A stretch of DNA of 39,379 nucleotides, from contig JAQUGH010000003.1 in assembly GCA_028684195.1 (NCBI GenBank), positions 2,257 through 41,635 on the forward strand. The letters run 5' to 3'. Below, piece after piece: positions 8,989 to 19,904 of the stretch; position 1 is the stretch's first letter; each line of letters opens with the position of its first letter. The notes beneath the pieces are model-generated. The model saw only the letters and a list, made by a program, of their open reading frames with translations. It searched no databases and had not been told where the DNA came from. The position numbers were made by a program, and so were the translations under genes. Source of the stretch: Clostridia bacterium (GTDB lineage Bacteria; Bacillota; Peptococcia; DRI-13; DTU073).

Positions 8989-9732
8989 TCATTTAGTCAA
9001 TATCCATGGTCCTTTATCTGTAATGGCGATGCTATGCTCAAAGTGAGCAGAAGGCTTTCTATCTTTAGTCACTACTGTCCATCCATTAAGTAAAGTTTCT
9101 ACCTCATGCGTACCCACGTTTACCATTGGTTCAATTGCTATTGTCATACCAGCTCTTAATCTCGGTCCACGTCCCGGTGGTCCAAAATTTGGTACTTGAG
9201 GTTCTTCATGCATATCTCTTCCAATTCCATGTCCAACAAAATCTCTAACAACCGAAAAATCCTTGTCTTCCACAAAACTTTGTATTGCATGTGAAACATC
9301 AAATAACCTATTACCAACCCTAGCTTTGTTAATTCCTTCATAAAGAGACTGTTTTGTAACATCAAGTAATCGTTTTAGACTTTCGTCAACTTCACCCACT
9401 GGCAACGTAACCGCAGCATCACCCACATACCCATTAAGAGTAGCACCAATATCAATACTAATAATATCACCAGATTTTACCTGCTTTAAACTAGGTATTC
9501 CATGTACCACCTCTTCATTGATGGAAGCACAAATTGTTGCAGGAAACCCGTTATAACCTTTAAAAGAAGGTATTGCTTGTTGTTTTAAAATATATTCTTC
9601 TGCCACTCTATCAAGTTCCTGAGTTGTTATACCTGGTTTTAATGCTTCCGCAACTTCTTTATGTGTCTTGGCAACAATCTGACCTGCATCATAAAGATAT
9701 TGCTGTTCTCTATCGGATTTTATAATAATCAT
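8989..9732 (-). CDS. map: methionine aminopeptidase type I
   Basis: About 247 residues. It removes the initiator methionine from nascent proteins. The five metal ligands are visible: D94 and D105 in the SIDIGATLNGYVGDAAVT block, H168 in GHGIG, E201 in AIEPM and E232 in FEHSIAI. I chose the ATG (reads MIIIKSDRE) with GGGAAG 9 nt upstream; a TTG two codons earlier would overlap the adk stop. The adk-map pair is conserved in the spc operon. Confidence 0.96.
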   Translation of the reverse strand: MIIIKSDREQQYLYDAGQIVAKTHKEVAEALKPGITTQELDRVAEEYILKQQAIPSFKGYNGFPATICASINEEVVHGIPSLKQVKSGDIISIDIGATLNGYVGDAAVTLPVGEVDESLKRLLDVTKQSLYEGINKARVGNRLFDVSHAIQSFVEDKDFSVVRDFVGHGIGRDMHEEPQVPNFGPPGRGPRLRAGMTIAIEPMVNVGTHEVETLLNGWTVVTKDRKPSAHFEHSIAITDKGPWILTK

Positions 9733-9734
9733 TT

Positions 9735-10382
9735 TCAAACACTTCCCAGGACCTTTAGAATTTCTTTGTTAACTTCCATCACTGATAAGTCCCCCACTAC
9801 ATGATGGAGCAATCCTTTTCCTTCATAATATTCCACTAATGCTGCTGTTTGTTGTTCATAAACATCAAGTCGATTGGTTACTGTTTCCTCAGTATCATCA
9901 CTTCTTTGATAAAGCTCAGCACCACACTCTTGACACTTATCACCATCCTTGGACGGATTGTAAAGAACATGGTATGTGGCTCCACATGATTTGCAAACTC
10001 TACGTCCCGTGAGACGTTTCATAAGCCCTTCTCTATTCACCACAATATTTATTACACTATCCAGACCAACGTCAATACTTTCTAATATCTTTTCCAATGA
10101 ATCAGCCTGAGAAACTGTCCTTGGAAATCCATCTAATAAAAAGCTTTCACTACAATCTGCTTCGGATAATCTTTCTTTTACAATACCCACCGTCACATGA
10201 TCTGGAACAAGTTGCCCCAATTCCATATAACGCTTTGCTTCCAACCCCATGGATGTTCCTTCTTTTACAGCTTTACGGAACATATCACCCGTTGAAATAT
10301 GAGGTATTTTCATTTCTTTCACAAGGAACTCCGCCTGTGTACCTTTACCAGCACCAGGCGGTCCCATAATAATAATTTTCAT
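9735..10382 (-). CDS. adk: adenylate kinase (zinc lid)
   Basis: 215 residues. It converts ATP and AMP to two ADP. P-loop GPPGAGKGT at 7-15; DGFPRT at about 84-89. The lid carries C130, C133, C150 and C153, the zinc-binding form usual in Gram-positive bacteria. ATG start after AGGGGG. Its start is 15 bp after the secY stop, and its stop lies directly at the map start. Confidence 0.98.
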   Translation of the reverse strand: MKIIIMGPPGAGKGTQAEFLVKEMKIPHISTGDMFRKAVKEGTSMGLEAKRYMELGQLVPDHVTVGIVKERLSEADCSESFLLDGFPRTVSQADSLEKILESIDVGLDSVINIVVNREGLMKRLTGRRVCKSCGATYHVLYNPSKDGDKCQECGAELYQRSDDTEETVTNRLDVYEQQTAALVEYYEGKGLLHHVVGDLSVMEVNKEILKVLGSV

Positions 10383-10397
10383 AACTGGTACCCCCTG

Positions 10398-11651
10398 TTA
10401 TTTCAGGAAACCTTGATAATGTCGCATCAAAAGATTCGATTCCATTTGTTTCATAGTATCTAATGCTACACCAACCACAATCAGTAAACTAGTACCACCA
10501 AAATATACCGGTAATTCTGTTACCTTAATTAAAAGAGATGGCAAAATAGCAATCGCAGCTAAAAAGATAGCTCCAGCAAGAGTAATACGATTTGCCACTT
10601 TTTCTATATATTCTGCAGTAGGACGACCTGGTCTCAATCCTGGTATAAAACCGCCATATTTCTTCATGTTATCAGCAACATCACTAGGATTAAACGTTAT
10701 TGCTGTATAAAAATACGTAAAGAATATAATCATCAAAGCATATATAAGCTGATACCACCAAGATTGAAAATCAAATATTTTAGTCACAAAGATTGCACAC
10801 CCATTCGTAGGAAACCACGATGCTATCGTACCGGGAAACATCATAATAGATATCGCAAAGATAATAGGAATAACACCCGCTTGATTAACTTTCAAAGGCA
10901 CATGTGTACTCTGACCACCATAGACCTTTCTTCCTACCACCCTTTTTGCATATTGTACCGGAATCCGTCTTTGTCCCTCCTGTATAGCTATTATACCTGC
11001 CATTACAACAAGAGCCACTACAATAAACATCAATACAACGAATATATTAGTTGTCCCTTCCTTCAAATACTTAAACATAATTACAATTCCTGACGGAACA
11101 CGTGATACTATCCCTGCAAAGATTATTAAAGATATCCCATTGCCTATTCCCTTTTCTGTTATTAATTCACCTAGCCACATCAAAAACGCAGTACCTGCTG
11201 TCAATGATAATGCAATAAGAAGTGTAGACACAATACCTGGATTAATAATAGCCGTTCTTAAACCAAACGATATTCCAACAGCCTGGATAAAGCCTAAAAT
11301 AACTGTTCCATAACGAACATATTGAGTCATCTTCTTACGTCCATCAGGTTCTTTTGATAATCTTTCCAAATAAGGTATCACAACTGTCAATAGTTGCATA
11401 ATAATTGAAGCATTAATATACGGCGTTATACTCATCGCAAAAATAGAAAACTTCTTAAAAGCTCCCCCTGATATAACATCAAAAAAGCCCAGTAATTGTC
11501 CTTGCCCAACGAGTTTTTCAATAACATCCGTATCAATTCCCGGAACAGGTATGTGAACCCCAATTCTAAATACCACAAACATCATTATAGTAAAAATTAT
11601 CTTTTTTCGTAAATCCGAAAGTTTCCATGCACTTCTTAAAACCTCTAACAA
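10398..11651 (-). CDS. secY: preprotein translocase subunit SecY
   Basis: 417 residues with about ten membrane helices, the channel of the Sec translocon. The plug and helix-2 region (GGAFKKFSIFAMSITPYINASIIMQ, split here) and GNGISLIIFAGIV are typical. The TTG start directly abuts the rplO stop codon; the ribosome-binding site GAGGTGAT lies inside the end of rplO, so translation is coupled. Its partner SecE is encoded at 36374-36589. Confidence 0.97.
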   Translation of the reverse strand: MLEVLRSAWKLSDLRKKIIFTIMMFVVFRIGVHIPVPGIDTDVIEKLVGQGQLLGFFDVISGGAFKKFSIFAMSITPYINASIIMQLLTVVIPYLERLSKEPDGRKKMTQYVRYGTVILGFIQAVGISFGLRTAIINPGIVSTLLIALSLTAGTAFLMWLGELITEKGIGNGISLIIFAGIVSRVPSGIVIMFKYLKEGTTNIFVVLMFIVVALVVMAGIIAIQEGQRRIPVQYAKRVVGRKVYGGQSTHVPLKVNQAGVIPIIFAISIMMFPGTIASWFPTNGCAIFVTKIFDFQSWWYQLIYALMIIFFTYFYTAITFNPSDVADNMKKYGGFIPGLRPGRPTAEYIEKVANRITLAGAIFLAAIAILPSLLIKVTELPVYFGGTSLLIVVGVALDTMKQMESNLLMRHYQGFLK

Positions 11652-12095
11652 CTATATCACCTCTGTTTGGCCGCCCACAGCGGCAATTTTTTCTGTTGCC
11701 GCTTTTGAAAAGCCATGAGCTTTTACGGTTAAAGCCTTTGTGATATCCCCATCCCCAAGTATTCTTATTCCATCACGTACATTTTTTATTAAACCTGATT
11801 CTACCAAAACCTCCGGTGTAACCACCGTGCCATCTTCAAAGCGTTCTTCTAATTGTTTAAGATTTATTATCACATATTCAGACTTAAATATATTTGTAAA
11901 TCCACGTTTAGGCAACCGCCTTTGTAATGGTGTCTGACCACCTTCAAAATATGGACCTTTTCCTCCTCCAGCCCTGGCCTTCTGTCCTTTATGACCACGA
12001 CCAGCCGTCTTGCCTAAACCGGACCCAGTTCCTCGTCCCTTCCTTGTAGACACGTCCCTAGAACCTTCAGCAGACTTTAAATTATGGAGTTTCAT
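11652..12095 (-). CDS. rplO: 50S ribosomal protein L15
   Basis: L15, 147 residues. The glycine- and arginine-rich N-terminus ([21 protein letters not shown]) threads into 23S rRNA. The C-terminal globular part ends [12 protein letters not shown]. Its stop codon touches the secY start. ATG preceded by AGGAGG. Confidence 0.97.
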   Translation of the reverse strand: MKLHNLKSAEGSRDVSTRKGRGTGSGLGKTAGRGHKGQKARAGGGKGPYFEGGQTPLQRRLPKRGFTNIFKSEYVIINLKQLEERFEDGTVVTPEVLVESGLIKNVRDGIRILGDGDITKALTVKAHGFSKAATEKIAAVGGQTEVI

Positions 12096-12113
12096 TTGTT
12101 ACACCTCCTCTTG

Positions 12114-12299
12114 TCACTGATCCAATTCTTCTACTAATAATAAATGTCCTACTTTTTTAATCTTCCCACATACATCTGGCGTAGCTTCATGAATAACACT
12201 GTGATTCAATTTATGAAGTCCAAGTGTTCTAACATTTGCCCTTACTACTTTATTGTATCCAATGACACTTTTTTTTAAAGTAACTTTTATCTTAGCCAT
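12114..12299 (-). CDS. rpmD: 50S ribosomal protein L30
   Basis: 61 residues, beginning MAKIKVTLKKSVIGYNK. I chose this ATG because it follows GGAGG and gives the normal L30 length; the reading frame is open further upstream into rpsE but that would add an atypical lead of 19 residues. Position between rpsE and rplO is standard. Confidence 0.96.
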   Translation of the reverse strand: MAKIKVTLKKSVIGYNKVVRANVRTLGLHKLNHSVIHEATPDVCGKIKKVGHLLLVEELDQ

Positions 12300-12309
12300 C
12301 GTCGACCTC

Positions 12310-12810
12310 CTAACCCCTAAGTTCTTCAACGGACTTATCCCGCAATCTAGCAACATCCTCAGCCCGTTTTAAACTTTCCAGTCCCTTTAGGGTAGCTCTT
12401 ACCATGTTATTAGCATTATTAGAACCCAGTGATTTAGTTAAAATATCACGTAATCCAACCGCCTCTAGTACAGCGCGAACAGGTCCACCAGCAATAACTC
12501 CAGTACCTTCTGATGCTGGTTTCATTAATACTTTCCCTGCACCAAATCTACCTAATACTTCATGAGGAATGGTTGTTCCCACTATAGGAACCGCAATCAA
12601 ATTCTTTTTAGCATCATCTATACCCTTTCGTATTGCTTCGGGTACTTCAGTAGCCTTACCTAAACCCGCTCCCACATAACCATTGCCATCTCCTACCACA
12701 ATCAACGCACTAAAACTAAAACGACGTCCACCTTTAACAACCTTGGCTACACGGTTTATATAAACAACTGTTTCACTAAGTTCCATTTTACTAGCATCTA
12801 TTCTTGCCAT
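12310..12810 (-). CDS. rpsE: 30S ribosomal protein S5
   Basis: S5, 166 residues. The double-stranded RNA-binding domain ([20 protein letters not shown]) and the C-terminal block with [18 protein letters not shown] are present. S5 lines the mRNA entry tunnel and affects decoding fidelity. ATG after GGAGGG. Confidence 0.98.
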   Translation of the reverse strand: MARIDASKMELSETVVYINRVAKVVKGGRRFSFSALIVVGDGNGYVGAGLGKATEVPEAIRKGIDDAKKNLIAVPIVGTTIPHEVLGRFGAGKVLMKPASEGTGVIAGGPVRAVLEAVGLRDILTKSLGSNNANNMVRATLKGLESLKRAEDVARLRDKSVEELRG

Positions 12811-12834
12811 TCTTTTCCCTCCTTTACCAGCAAC

Positions 12835-13203
12835 TTAAAATACCAGTCCTGCCTCTCGTGCTCCTTCGGCAACCGCTTTCACACGACCATGATAAGTATT
12901 ACCACCACGATCAAATATTACCTCTTTAATACCATTCTTTAGTGCCTTTTCTGCTAATATCTGACCTATCTTGTATGCCGCGCCAACATTTCCACCATAT
13001 TCCAGTTCGCTTTTTATTGATGCTTCCAGTGTCGAGGCAGAGACTATAGTCGTTCCTTGTGTATCATCAATCAACTGAGCATACATATGCTTTGAACTTC
13101 TATAAACAGCCAATCTAGGTCGTTCTGTCGTTCCGTTAATGTTTTTTCTTATTCTCAGATGTTTTTTTTGACAATTTTTCTTATGATCACTTTTTGTTAT
13201 CAC
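12835..13203 (-). CDS. rplR: 50S ribosomal protein L18
   Basis: L18, 122 residues, binds 5S rRNA. I placed the start at the GTG that reads [10 protein letters not shown], since AGGGAG lies 8 nt upstream and the family usually begins MITK; an in-frame GTG three codons earlier touches the ribosome-binding site. The C-terminal [24 protein letters not shown] is diagnostic. Confidence 0.96.
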   Translation of the reverse strand: MITKSDHKKNCQKKHLRIRKNINGTTERPRLAVYRSSKHMYAQLIDDTQGTTIVSASTLEASIKSELEYGGNVGAAYKIGQILAEKALKNGIKEVIFDRGGNTYHGRVKAVAEGAREAGLVF

Positions 13204-13246
13204 ATGCTTCACTCCCTTCTTTTATGAGTTAAGCTTTGAAGTGAGT

Positions 13247-13792
13247 TTACTTTTTCTTAGCGCCCGTCTTACCAGCTTTTAAACGTATCACTTCATCAGA
13301 ATATCTAATACCTTTCCCTTTATAAGGTTCCGGAAGTCTCACCGCTCTGATATTAGCAGCTAACTGTCCTACTTTTTCTTTATCAATGCCCTTAACAACT
13401 ATTTTGTTTTGTGAAGGAACTTCAATTTCTAAACCGCTTTCAGGTTCAATTTCCACAGGATGAGAATAACCAACTGCTAATACAAGTTTGTTTCCTTGTT
13501 TAGTCGCCCGATACCCAACACCAACTAAATCTAAGGATTTTTGAAAACCATCAGAAACGCCCTGTACCATATTGGCAATTAAGGCTCTAGTTAAACCATG
13601 TATTGCTCTATGATCCTTATTATCTTTTAAACGACTAACAATCACGTTACTATCTTCAACATTAACTCTTACGTATTCGTGTATATCTCTTTCTAATTGC
13701 CCTTTAGGTCCTTTAACCAAAATACGTAAATCATTAATTTCTACCTCCACCCCAGTGGGTATAGCAATAGGTTGCTTACCAATTCTTGACAT
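13247..13792 (-). CDS. rplF: 50S ribosomal protein L6
   Basis: L6, 181 residues, starting [17 protein letters not shown] after GGGAGG. The C-terminal signature [14 protein letters not shown] is intact. L6 lies near the sarcin-ricin loop. Eight in-frame residues upstream of this ATG are unlikely to be translated. Confidence 0.97.
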   Translation of the reverse strand: MSRIGKQPIAIPTGVEVEINDLRILVKGPKGQLERDIHEYVRVNVEDSNVIVSRLKDNKDHRAIHGLTRALIANMVQGVSDGFQKSLDLVGVGYRATKQGNKLVLAVGYSHPVEIEPESGLEIEVPSQNKIVVKGIDKEKVGQLAANIRAVRLPEPYKGKGIRYSDEVIRLKAGKTGAKKK

Positions 13793-13841
13793 TTTCGCAC
13801 CTCCCAAGCAAGCCATTTTTTACCGAGATCCCTAAAGGATT

Positions 13842-14240
13842 CTACCAAACATAACAAATTACTTCCCCGCCGAGACCACGTTTTCTCGCTTCTTTATCAG
13901 ACACAATACCTTGTGATGTAGAAATAATAGCAATACCTAACCCGCCTAGAACACGAGGAACCTCATCTTTTTTTGCATAAACACGTAATCCAGGTCTACT
14001 AATACGTTTTATTCCACTAATAACCTTTTCTTTGTTAAATCCATACTTCAAATAAAGTCTAAGAATTCCTTGTTTTTCATCTTCAATAAACTCAAATCCC
14101 TTAATCATCCCTTCCGATTCAAGAATTTGGGCAAGGGTTTTCTTCATATTTGAAGCCGGTATTTCAACCTTCTCATGATTAACTGAATTTGCATTCCTTA
14201 TTCTTGTTAAAAAATCCGCAATAGGATCCGTCATAACCAT
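13842..14240 (-). CDS. rpsH: 30S ribosomal protein S8
   Basis: S8, 132 residues, binds the central domain of 16S rRNA. It begins [18 protein letters not shown] and ends [15 protein letters not shown], both conserved. The first ATG is supported by GGGGGG 10 nt upstream. Confidence 0.97.
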   Translation of the reverse strand: MVMTDPIADFLTRIRNANSVNHEKVEIPASNMKKTLAQILESEGMIKGFEFIEDEKQGILRLYLKYGFNKEKVISGIKRISRPGLRVYAKKDEVPRVLGGLGIAIISTSQGIVSDKEARKRGLGGEVICYVW

Positions 14241-14270
14241 ATTTAAGCGACCCCCCTTCCTCTATCAAAC

Positions 14271-14456
14271 TTACCAACTGGCCTTGGTCACACCGGGAAT
14301 TTGTCCTTCATGAGCCAGTGTACGAAAGCAAATTCTACACATACCAAACTTCCGTAAATAAGCGTGAGGACGACCACATATTTTGCATCTATTATAGTTT
14401 CTCACCTTGAATTTAGGTGTCTCTTTCTGTTTTAAAACTAACGCTTTCTTGGCCAC
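14271..14456 (-). CDS. rpsN: 30S ribosomal protein S14, zinc type
   Basis: 61 residues, the short type Z form. Zinc ligands C24, C27, C40 and C43 are present (CKICGRPH and CRIC). GTG start with GAAGGAGG upstream. Between rplE and rpsH as in Firmicutes. The zinc-independent longer paralogue is not in the window. Confidence 0.97.
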   Translation of the reverse strand: MAKKALVLKQKETPKFKVRNYNRCKICGRPHAYLRKFGMCRICFRTLAHEGQIPGVTKASW

Positions 14457-14486
14457 ACAATTCCCTCCTTCATATAAAATATTTTT

Positions 14487-15029
14487 TTATTTATTTACGA
14501 GAGGCATTCCCATAAAGCTTAATAGCCCTTTTGATTCCTCATCCGTTTTAGCAGTTGTAACAAATATAATGTCCATGCCTCTTACCTTATCAACCTTATC
14601 ATAATCAATCTCAGGAAATACCAATTGTTCTTTCAATCCAAGGGTATAATTACCTCTTCCATCAAAGGACTTTGGTGATATTCCACGAAAATCTCTAACT
14701 CTAGGTAACACAACATTGAAAAGTTTATCTACAAACTCATACATTCTATCACTTCTCAAAGTTACTTTAGTTCCTATTGGCATACCTTCACGCAATTTGA
14801 AAGCGGCAATAGATTTTTTTGCACGTGTTATAATCGGTTTTTGTCCGGTTATTATTTGCAAATCCACCACTGCACCATCAAGAGCTTTGGGGTTTTGTGC
14901 AGCTTCGCCTACACCAATGTTTACAATTACTTTATCCAGTTTAGGTATTTCCATCACATTCTTATAACTAAACTTCTGCATCATTGCAGGAATAATTTCC
15001 TTAACATACTTTTCCTTTAACCGTACCAC
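14487..15029 (-). CDS. rplE: 50S ribosomal protein L5
   Basis: L5, 180 residues, contacts 5S rRNA and the P-site tRNA. The blocks [16 protein letters not shown] and [18 protein letters not shown] are typical. GTG start (reads MVRLKEKY). Normal position downstream of rplX. Confidence 0.97.
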   Translation of the reverse strand: MVRLKEKYVKEIIPAMMQKFSYKNVMEIPKLDKVIVNIGVGEAAQNPKALDGAVVDLQIITGQKPIITRAKKSIAAFKLREGMPIGTKVTLRSDRMYEFVDKLFNVVLPRVRDFRGISPKSFDGRGNYTLGLKEQLVFPEIDYDKVDKVRGMDIIFVTTAKTDEESKGLLSFMGMPLVNK

Positions 15030-15054
15030 ACCTTAACCTCCCTTCTGGCATAGC

Positions 15055-15384
15055 CTACTTGTCAAATTGCTCTCCACATTGATAACAAACTCTAACTTTT
15101 TTACCATCAGTCAAAAACTTTTTATTAATACGAACAGGTTCCTTACACTTCTCACAATATATCATCACATTCGAACTGGCAATAGCTGCCTCTTGTTCAA
15201 CAATTCCACCTTGTGGGCTAGATTGTGTCGGTTTCATATGTTTTTTAACAATATTAATTCCTTCCACAATAACCCTGCCCTTATTAAGATCAACATTAAG
15301 AATTTTACCCTTTTTCCCAGCATCTTTGCCGGTAATTACTTGAACTATATCATTCTTTTTGACATGAATTTTTATTTTATTCAC
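15055..15384 (-). CDS. rplX: 50S ribosomal protein L24 with zinc-ribbon tail
   Basis: L24, 109 residues, a 50S assembly initiator. The KOW segment DIVQVITGKDAGKKGKIL spans about 12-29. The C-terminal part has C77, C80, C100 and C103 in CEKC and CYQCG, a four-cysteine zinc ribbon found in some bacterial L24 proteins and lacking in others. GTG start after GGAGG. Confidence 0.97.
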   Translation of the reverse strand: MNKIKIHVKKNDIVQVITGKDAGKKGKILNVDLNKGRVIVEGINIVKKHMKPTQSSPQGGIVEQEAAIASSNVMIYCEKCKEPVRINKKFLTDGKKVRVCYQCGEQFDK

Positions 15385-15425
15385 GTACGGATCTCACCTC
15401 CAACCGTAACTTTTCAAAGAAGGTC

Positions 15426-15794
15426 CTACAATACTTCAGGTGCCAATGAAAGAATCTTGATAAATTGTTTTTCTCTCAATTCACGAGCTACAGGACCAAA
15501 TATACGTGTTCCTTTGGGACTCTTATCATCTTTAATTATAACAGCAGCATTCTCATCAAATCTGATATATGAACCATCAGCCCGTCTCTTTGCAGTCTTT
15601 GTACGTACGACTACCGCTTTTACAACTTCACCTTTTTTAACAACGCCACCTGGCGTTGCTTCTTTAACAGTCGCAGTTATAATATCACCAACCGAAGCAT
15701 ACCGATGATATGATCCCCCCACAACTCTGATACATAATATCTGTTTTGCGCCTGTATTATCAGCAACTTTAACAACCGTTTCTTGCTGTATCAT
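15426..15794 (-). CDS. rplN: 50S ribosomal protein L14
   Basis: L14, 122 residues, the usual length. [18 protein letters not shown] opens the protein and the family block with [16 protein letters not shown] is present. L14 forms an intersubunit bridge. ATG preceded by AGGAGG-like AAAGGAGG. Confidence 0.98.
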   Translation of the reverse strand: MIQQETVVKVADNTGAKQILCIRVVGGSYHRYASVGDIITATVKEATPGGVVKKGEVVKAVVVRTKTAKRRADGSYIRFDENAAVIIKDDKSPKGTRIFGPVARELREKQFIKILSLAPEVL

Positions 15795-15826
15795 ACCGCA
15801 AACCTCCTTTCAGGAATAGTTCCTGT

Positions 15827-16087
15827 TTAAACAATGGGAGCTTTCTCAATAATTTGGACAACCCTCCAACATTTTCCTTTACTTAAAGGACGAGTTTCCA
15901 TAATCTGAACCTTATCTCCAACTTTGCAAATATTTTCTTCATCATGTGCCTTATACTTTTTCGTAATTCTCATGATTTTTTTATACATCGCATGTTTCTT
16001 GAAATTCTCAATCGAGACTACCACAGTTTTATCCATCTTATCACTTACCACAACACCGGTACGTGTCTTACGCATACCTCTTTCCAA
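15827..16087 (-). CDS. rpsQ: 30S ribosomal protein S17
   Basis: S17, 86 residues. An OB-fold primary 16S-binding protein with [12 protein letters not shown] as its signature. I placed the start at a TTG reading [11 protein letters not shown], because AAGGAGG lies about 8 nt upstream and most homologues begin MER or similar. An in-frame TTG seven codons earlier would place that strong ribosome-binding site inside the coding region. Confidence 0.94.
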   Translation of the reverse strand: MERGMRKTRTGVVVSDKMDKTVVVSIENFKKHAMYKKIMRITKKYKAHDEENICKVGDKVQIMETRPLSKGKCWRVVQIIEKAPIV

Positions 16088-16128
16088 GGTTAATACCTCC
16101 TTTGCCAAAGCTTATCCCCAGAATCAAT

Positions 16129-16329
16129 TCATCCATTCTCTCTTAGCTCACGTTCCCTGATCACCGTATGAGTTCTAGCAATTGTTTTACGAACCTCACG
16201 CAAACGCATGGGATTCTCCAATTGTCCAGTAGCAAGCTGGAATCGTAAGTTAAACAGTTCCTCTTTAAGCTCAATAATCTTATTTCCCAATTCTTCCTGT
16301 GTCAGGTCACGAAGATTTTTAGCTTTCAC
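16129..16329 (-). CDS. rpmC: 50S ribosomal protein L29
   Basis: L29, 66 residues, two long helices at the tunnel exit. The [20 protein letters not shown] block is diagnostic. The GTG start (reads MKAKNLRDL) was chosen for the family length; its ribosome-binding site GGTGG lies in the end of rplP, which it overlaps by 11 bp. An in-frame GTG eight codons upstream is less likely. Confidence 0.93.
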   Translation of the reverse strand: MKAKNLRDLTQEELGNKIIELKEELFNLRFQLATGQLENPMRLREVRKTIARTHTVIRERELRENG

Positions 16330-16756
16330 TTGCTTCACCACCCATTTCTTCACGTTTTACAAACTTCGTTTTTATGGGCATTTTATAAGAGGCTAAACGA
16401 AATGCTTCCCTAGCTGTGGTTTCATCAACACCGGCAATTTCAAACATAACCCTTCCCGGTTTTACTACAGCCACCCAATATTCAGGTGATCCCTTACCGC
16501 TACCCATACGAGTCTCAGCAGGTTTTACTGTAATGGGCTTATCTGGGAATATTTTGATCCACACCTTACCGCCACGTTTAATATATCTAGTCATGGCAAT
16601 ACGAGCAGCTTCTATTTGACGACTGGTAATCCAACTGGCTTCCAATGCTTGTAATCCATATTCACCATAATTTACTTTACTACCTCTAATAGTTTTCCCT
16701 TTTAACGAACTTTTACGGTGAGGTTTACGCCATTTAACTCTCTTAGGAATTAACAT
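16319..16756 (-). CDS. rplP: 50S ribosomal protein L16
   Basis: L16, 145 residues, beginning [16 protein letters not shown] and containing [18 protein letters not shown]. It organises the tRNA-binding region of the 50S subunit. The start lies inside the last codons of rpsC (14-bp overlap), with GGAGGAG as the ribosome-binding site. The frame is open further upstream but that is rpsC sequence in another frame. Confidence 0.96.
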   Translation of the reverse strand: MLIPKRVKWRKPHRKSSLKGKTIRGSKVNYGEYGLQALEASWITSRQIEAARIAMTRYIKRGGKVWIKIFPDKPITVKPAETRMGSGKGSPEYWVAVVKPGRVMFEIAGVDETTAREAFRLASYKMPIKTKFVKREEMGGEASES

Positions 16757-17411
16757 TAACGTTCTCCTCCTTCCTGTCTTTAACTTCAGGAAGTATCTCC
16801 CCTTTATATATCCAAACCTTAACACCAATTTTACCATAGGTAGTATTGGCTTCTGCAAATCCATAATCAATATCAGCTCTCATCGTATGAAGCGGTACCT
16901 TTCCCTCACTATACCATTCAGTACGAGCAATTTCAGCTCCTCCCAAACGTCCAGAACAGGAAATTTTTACACCTTGTGCTCCAACACGCATAGTACGCGA
17001 AACTGATTGTTTCATTGCACGGCGGAAACCGATACGTTTTTCAAGTTGTGATGCTATTCCTTCCGCAACCAACTGTGCATCAAGCTCCGGCCTTTTTATT
17101 TCTACAATATTTACACTAACCTTTTTTCCAGTCATATTCTCTATACTTTTCTTTAATGCTTCTACCTCAATACCACCCCGTCCTATAACGATTCCCGGTT
17201 TTGCGGTATGAATAGACACCTTTACTCTATTTGCTGCACGATCAATCTTTACACTTGAAACTCCAGCATGAAAAAGCTTTTCTTTTATATAACTGCGCAT
17301 CTTTAGGTCTTCGTGAAGGAGTTCTCCATAGTTTTTGTCAGCGTACCAATTACTATCCCAATCACGAATGATTCCAATTCTAAACCCTTTCGGATGTACC
17401 TTCTGACCCAC
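16743..17411 (-). CDS. rpsC: 30S ribosomal protein S3
   Basis: S3, 222 residues, mRNA entry-site protein. N-terminal [20 protein letters not shown], a KH type 2 domain with VIGRGG, and the C-terminal domain with [20 protein letters not shown] start overlapping the rplV stop by one base, with AAGGAGGG upstream inside rplV. Confidence 0.98.
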   Translation of the reverse strand: MGQKVHPKGFRIGIIRDWDSNWYADKNYGELLHEDLKMRSYIKEKLFHAGVSSVKIDRAANRVKVSIHTAKPGIVIGRGGIEVEALKKSIENMTGKKVSVNIVEIKRPELDAQLVAEGIASQLEKRIGFRRAMKQSVSRTMRVGAQGVKISCSGRLGGAEIARTEWYSEGKVPLHTMRADIDYGFAEANTTYGKIGVKVWIYKGEILPEVKDRKEENVNVNS

Positions 17412-17755
17412 TATTTTCCCTCCTTCTTTTCGCCAACTACAACAGTAATGTGACTACTACGTTTTTTTATCATATCAGCTCTACCCATAGCTCTTGGCAG
17501 TACTCTCTTCATGGTCGGTCCCACATCCACATATGCTTCTTTCACATACAAATCATCAGCATTCATTTCATAGTTGTGTTCTGCATTTGCAACAGCAGAC
17601 TTCAAAACCTTATTTATAGATTCCGTCGCCTTATGAGCTGTGAATTTAAGAATACCAAAAGCTTCTCTGATTTCCTTTCCCCGGATAAGATCTATCACTT
17701 GACGTGCTTTCCGGGGAGAGACGCGTATATATTTGGCTACAGCTTTTGCTTCCAT
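17411..17755 (-). CDS. rplV: 50S ribosomal protein L22
   Basis: L22, 114 residues. The beta-hairpin that lines the exit tunnel corresponds to [18 protein letters not shown]. The tunnel loop looks wild type, with no insertion or deletion of the macrolide-resistance kind. ATG with AAGGAGG. It ends by overlapping rpsC by one base. Confidence 0.97.
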   Translation of the reverse strand: MEAKAVAKYIRVSPRKARQVIDLIRGKEIREAFGILKFTAHKATESINKVLKSAVANAEHNYEMNADDLYVKEAYVDVGPTMKRVLPRAMGRADMIKKRSSHITVVVGEKKEGK

Positions 17756-17781
17756 AAGATATACCTCCTTCTTCCCGGATA

Positions 17782-18066
17782 TTATTTTAAGGCGGTTGAA
17801 CGTTCAGTATGAGCTCCATGCCCTTTAAACGTCCTAGTAGGTGCAAACTCGCCTAACTTTAATCCTACCATATCATCCCTGACATATACAGCAACAAATT
17901 TTCTTCCATCATATACAGCAATCGTATGTCCTATCATCTGTGGAAATATAGTAGAACGACGCGACCACGTTTTGATTACTCTTTTCTCATTTGAACTATT
18001 CATCTGCTCAATTTTCTTTAATAAATGTTCATCAGCAAATGGTCCCTTTTTCAATGACCTGCCCAT
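17782..18066 (-). CDS. rpsS: 30S ribosomal protein S19
   Basis: S19, 94 residues. [16 protein letters not shown] and the C-terminal blocks around [15 protein letters not shown] are conserved. It works with S13 in the 30S head. ATG with AGGGGG upstream; between rplB and rplV. Confidence 0.98.
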   Translation of the reverse strand: MGRSLKKGPFADEHLLKKIEQMNSSNEKRVIKTWSRRSTIFPQMIGHTIAVYDGRKFVAVYVRDDMVGLKLGEFAPTRTFKGHGAHTERSTALK

Positions 18067-18096
18067 TCATTTGCCCCCTTTCCCTTTTTTTATCAA

Positions 18097-18927
18097 TTAT
18101 TTTTTACGAGGCTTAACAATGAATTTACTTGTAGGATTCTTTTTCTTCCTTGTTTTTCCGCCATTAGCAGGTTTACCCCAAGGAGTCATAGGCGTTTTGC
18201 GTCCAACAGGAGAACGACCTTCTCCGCCACCATGCGGATGATCACAAGGATTCATAACTACGCCACGATTAGCAGGTCTAATTCCCAACCAACGAGTACG
18301 ACCAGCTTTCCCAATATTCATATTTTCATGTTCTAAATTACCAATCTGACCTATGGTTGCTTTACATCTTACATGTACCATCCGAACCTCACCGGACGGC
18401 ATACGCAGAGAAGCATAATTACCCTCTCTCGCCATAAGTTGAGCCGAAGTACCTGCAGAGCGAACTAACTGAGCACCCTTAAGAGGTTTTAACTCAATAT
18501 TGTGGACTACCGTTCCTACAGGTATGTTTTGTAATGGCAAAGCATTACCAATCTTTATATCTGCATCAGCTCCCGAAACTACGGTATCTCCTACTTTCAA
18601 TCCATTAGGTGCAACTATATATCTTTTCTCACCATCCACATAATTAAGCAAAGCAATATTTGCTGAACGGTTAGGATCATACTCTATCGTTGCCACCTTA
18701 GCAATAATACCATCCTTGTCACGCTTGAAATCAATTTTTCTATATGAACGTTTATGCCCACCGCCTCTATGTCTGACAGTCATGCGTCCATAATTATTAC
18801 GACCTGCTTTCTTCTTCAACGGTTCAACCAGGGACTTTTCCGGCTCATTAGCTGTTATCTCCTCGAAAGTAGAAACAGTCATTTGCCTTCTTCCCGGAGA
18901 TGTGGGTTTGAAGCCTCTAACTGGCAT
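18097..18927 (-). CDS. rplB: 50S ribosomal protein L2
   Basis: L2, 276 residues, essential for subunit association and near the peptidyl transferase centre. The highly conserved block [17 protein letters not shown], with the histidine implicated in activity, is present. Basic N-terminal motif [15 protein letters not shown] after GGGAGGG. Confidence 0.98.
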   Translation of the reverse strand: MPVRGFKPTSPGRRQMTVSTFEEITANEPEKSLVEPLKKKAGRNNYGRMTVRHRGGGHKRSYRKIDFKRDKDGIIAKVATIEYDPNRSANIALLNYVDGEKRYIVAPNGLKVGDTVVSGADADIKIGNALPLQNIPVGTVVHNIELKPLKGAQLVRSAGTSAQLMAREGNYASLRMPSGEVRMVHVRCKATIGQIGNLEHENMNIGKAGRTRWLGIRPANRGVVMNPCDHPHGGGEGRSPVGRKTPMTPWGKPANGGKTRKKKNPTSKFIVKPRKK

Positions 18928-18962
18928 TCTTTCTCCCTCCCTTACATTCTCACTCTAAATTA

Positions 18963-19247
18963 TTACTCTTCAAAGATCGGCAATCTCTGCCCACTTTTTA
19001 TAGTTACAATAGCTTTCTTCCAAGCGGAAGTATAACCTTGGGATCGACCCTGCCTTTTCTTCTTTCCAGGGACCTTTAAAGTTTTAACATCAACTACGTC
19101 AACTTTAAAAGCATTCTCCACAGCATACTTTATCTCGATTTTATTTGCTTCTCCATCTACCTTAAATGTATATTTGTTTACTTCTATTAATCCGGTAGTT
19201 TTTTCAGTTACTATCGGTTTAATCAGAACTTCATGAGGATTGCGCAT
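18963..19247 (-). CDS. rplW: 50S ribosomal protein L23
   Basis: L23, 94 residues, at the tunnel exit where SRP and trigger factor dock. IKPIVTEKTTGL and VNTLK-like VDVKTLKVPGKKKRQGR region are recognisable. The ATG overlaps the rplD stop by one base, indicating coupled translation. Confidence 0.97.
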   Translation of the reverse strand: MRNPHEVLIKPIVTEKTTGLIEVNKYTFKVDGEANKIEIKYAVENAFKVDVVDVKTLKVPGKKKRQGRSQGYTSAWKKAIVTIKSGQRLPIFEE

Positions 19248-19870
19248 TACTTAAGCACCTCCTCAATCCTAGCAACAGCAGCTTTAGTTATCACTAAAAT
19301 ATCATGATTTACCATGTCATAGACATTGATACCGCTTGCCCCTACCGGCTTTACACCAGGTATATTCCTAGCAGACTTTTGTACATTTTCAAGATCATCC
19401 GCAGTAACAATAAGAACTTTTTGTGTAACTTTTAAATTGCCCAATATCTCCACCATTTGTTTTGTTTTAGGCTCAGCCATTTCTAACTGATCAAGAACAA
19501 TTATCTCGTCATCGCTAACTTTCGCAGATAATACCGATTTCACAGCAAGACGGGCTTTTTTTCTAGGTATATGATATGAATAATCACGGGGCTTCGGTCC
19601 AAATACGACTCCACCTTTACGCCAAATAGGAGAACTATTTGTACCTGCACGCGCTCTACCTGTTCCCTTTTGTTTCCAAGGCTTTTTCCCGCCTCCACGC
19701 ACTTCTGCTCTTGTCTTAGTTGAGTGTGTGCCACGACGCCAACTAGCCATTTGCATAACTATAGCCTCATGAACAACAGCTTGATTTGGTTCTATTCCAA
19801 ATACGGCTTCACTTAATTCACAATCGCCGACCTGTTCACCTTTTGTATTATATAACATAACCTTAGGCAT
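19247..19870 (-). CDS. rplD: 50S ribosomal protein L4
   Basis: L4, 207 residues. The tunnel loop [23 protein letters not shown] is present and intact. In Escherichia coli L4 autoregulates the S10 operon; nothing in this sequence proves that here. ATG with AAAGGAGG. One-base overlap with rplW. Confidence 0.97.
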   Translation of the reverse strand: MPKVMLYNTKGEQVGDCELSEAVFGIEPNQAVVHEAIVMQMASWRRGTHSTKTRAEVRGGGKKPWKQKGTGRARAGTNSSPIWRKGGVVFGPKPRDYSYHIPRKKARLAVKSVLSAKVSDDEIIVLDQLEMAEPKTKQMVEILGNLKVTQKVLIVTADDLENVQKSARNIPGVKPVGASGINVYDMVNHDILVITKAAVARIEEVLK

Positions 19871-19904
19871 TAAATTATTCCTCCTTTCCCATTGAATCAG
19901 TGTG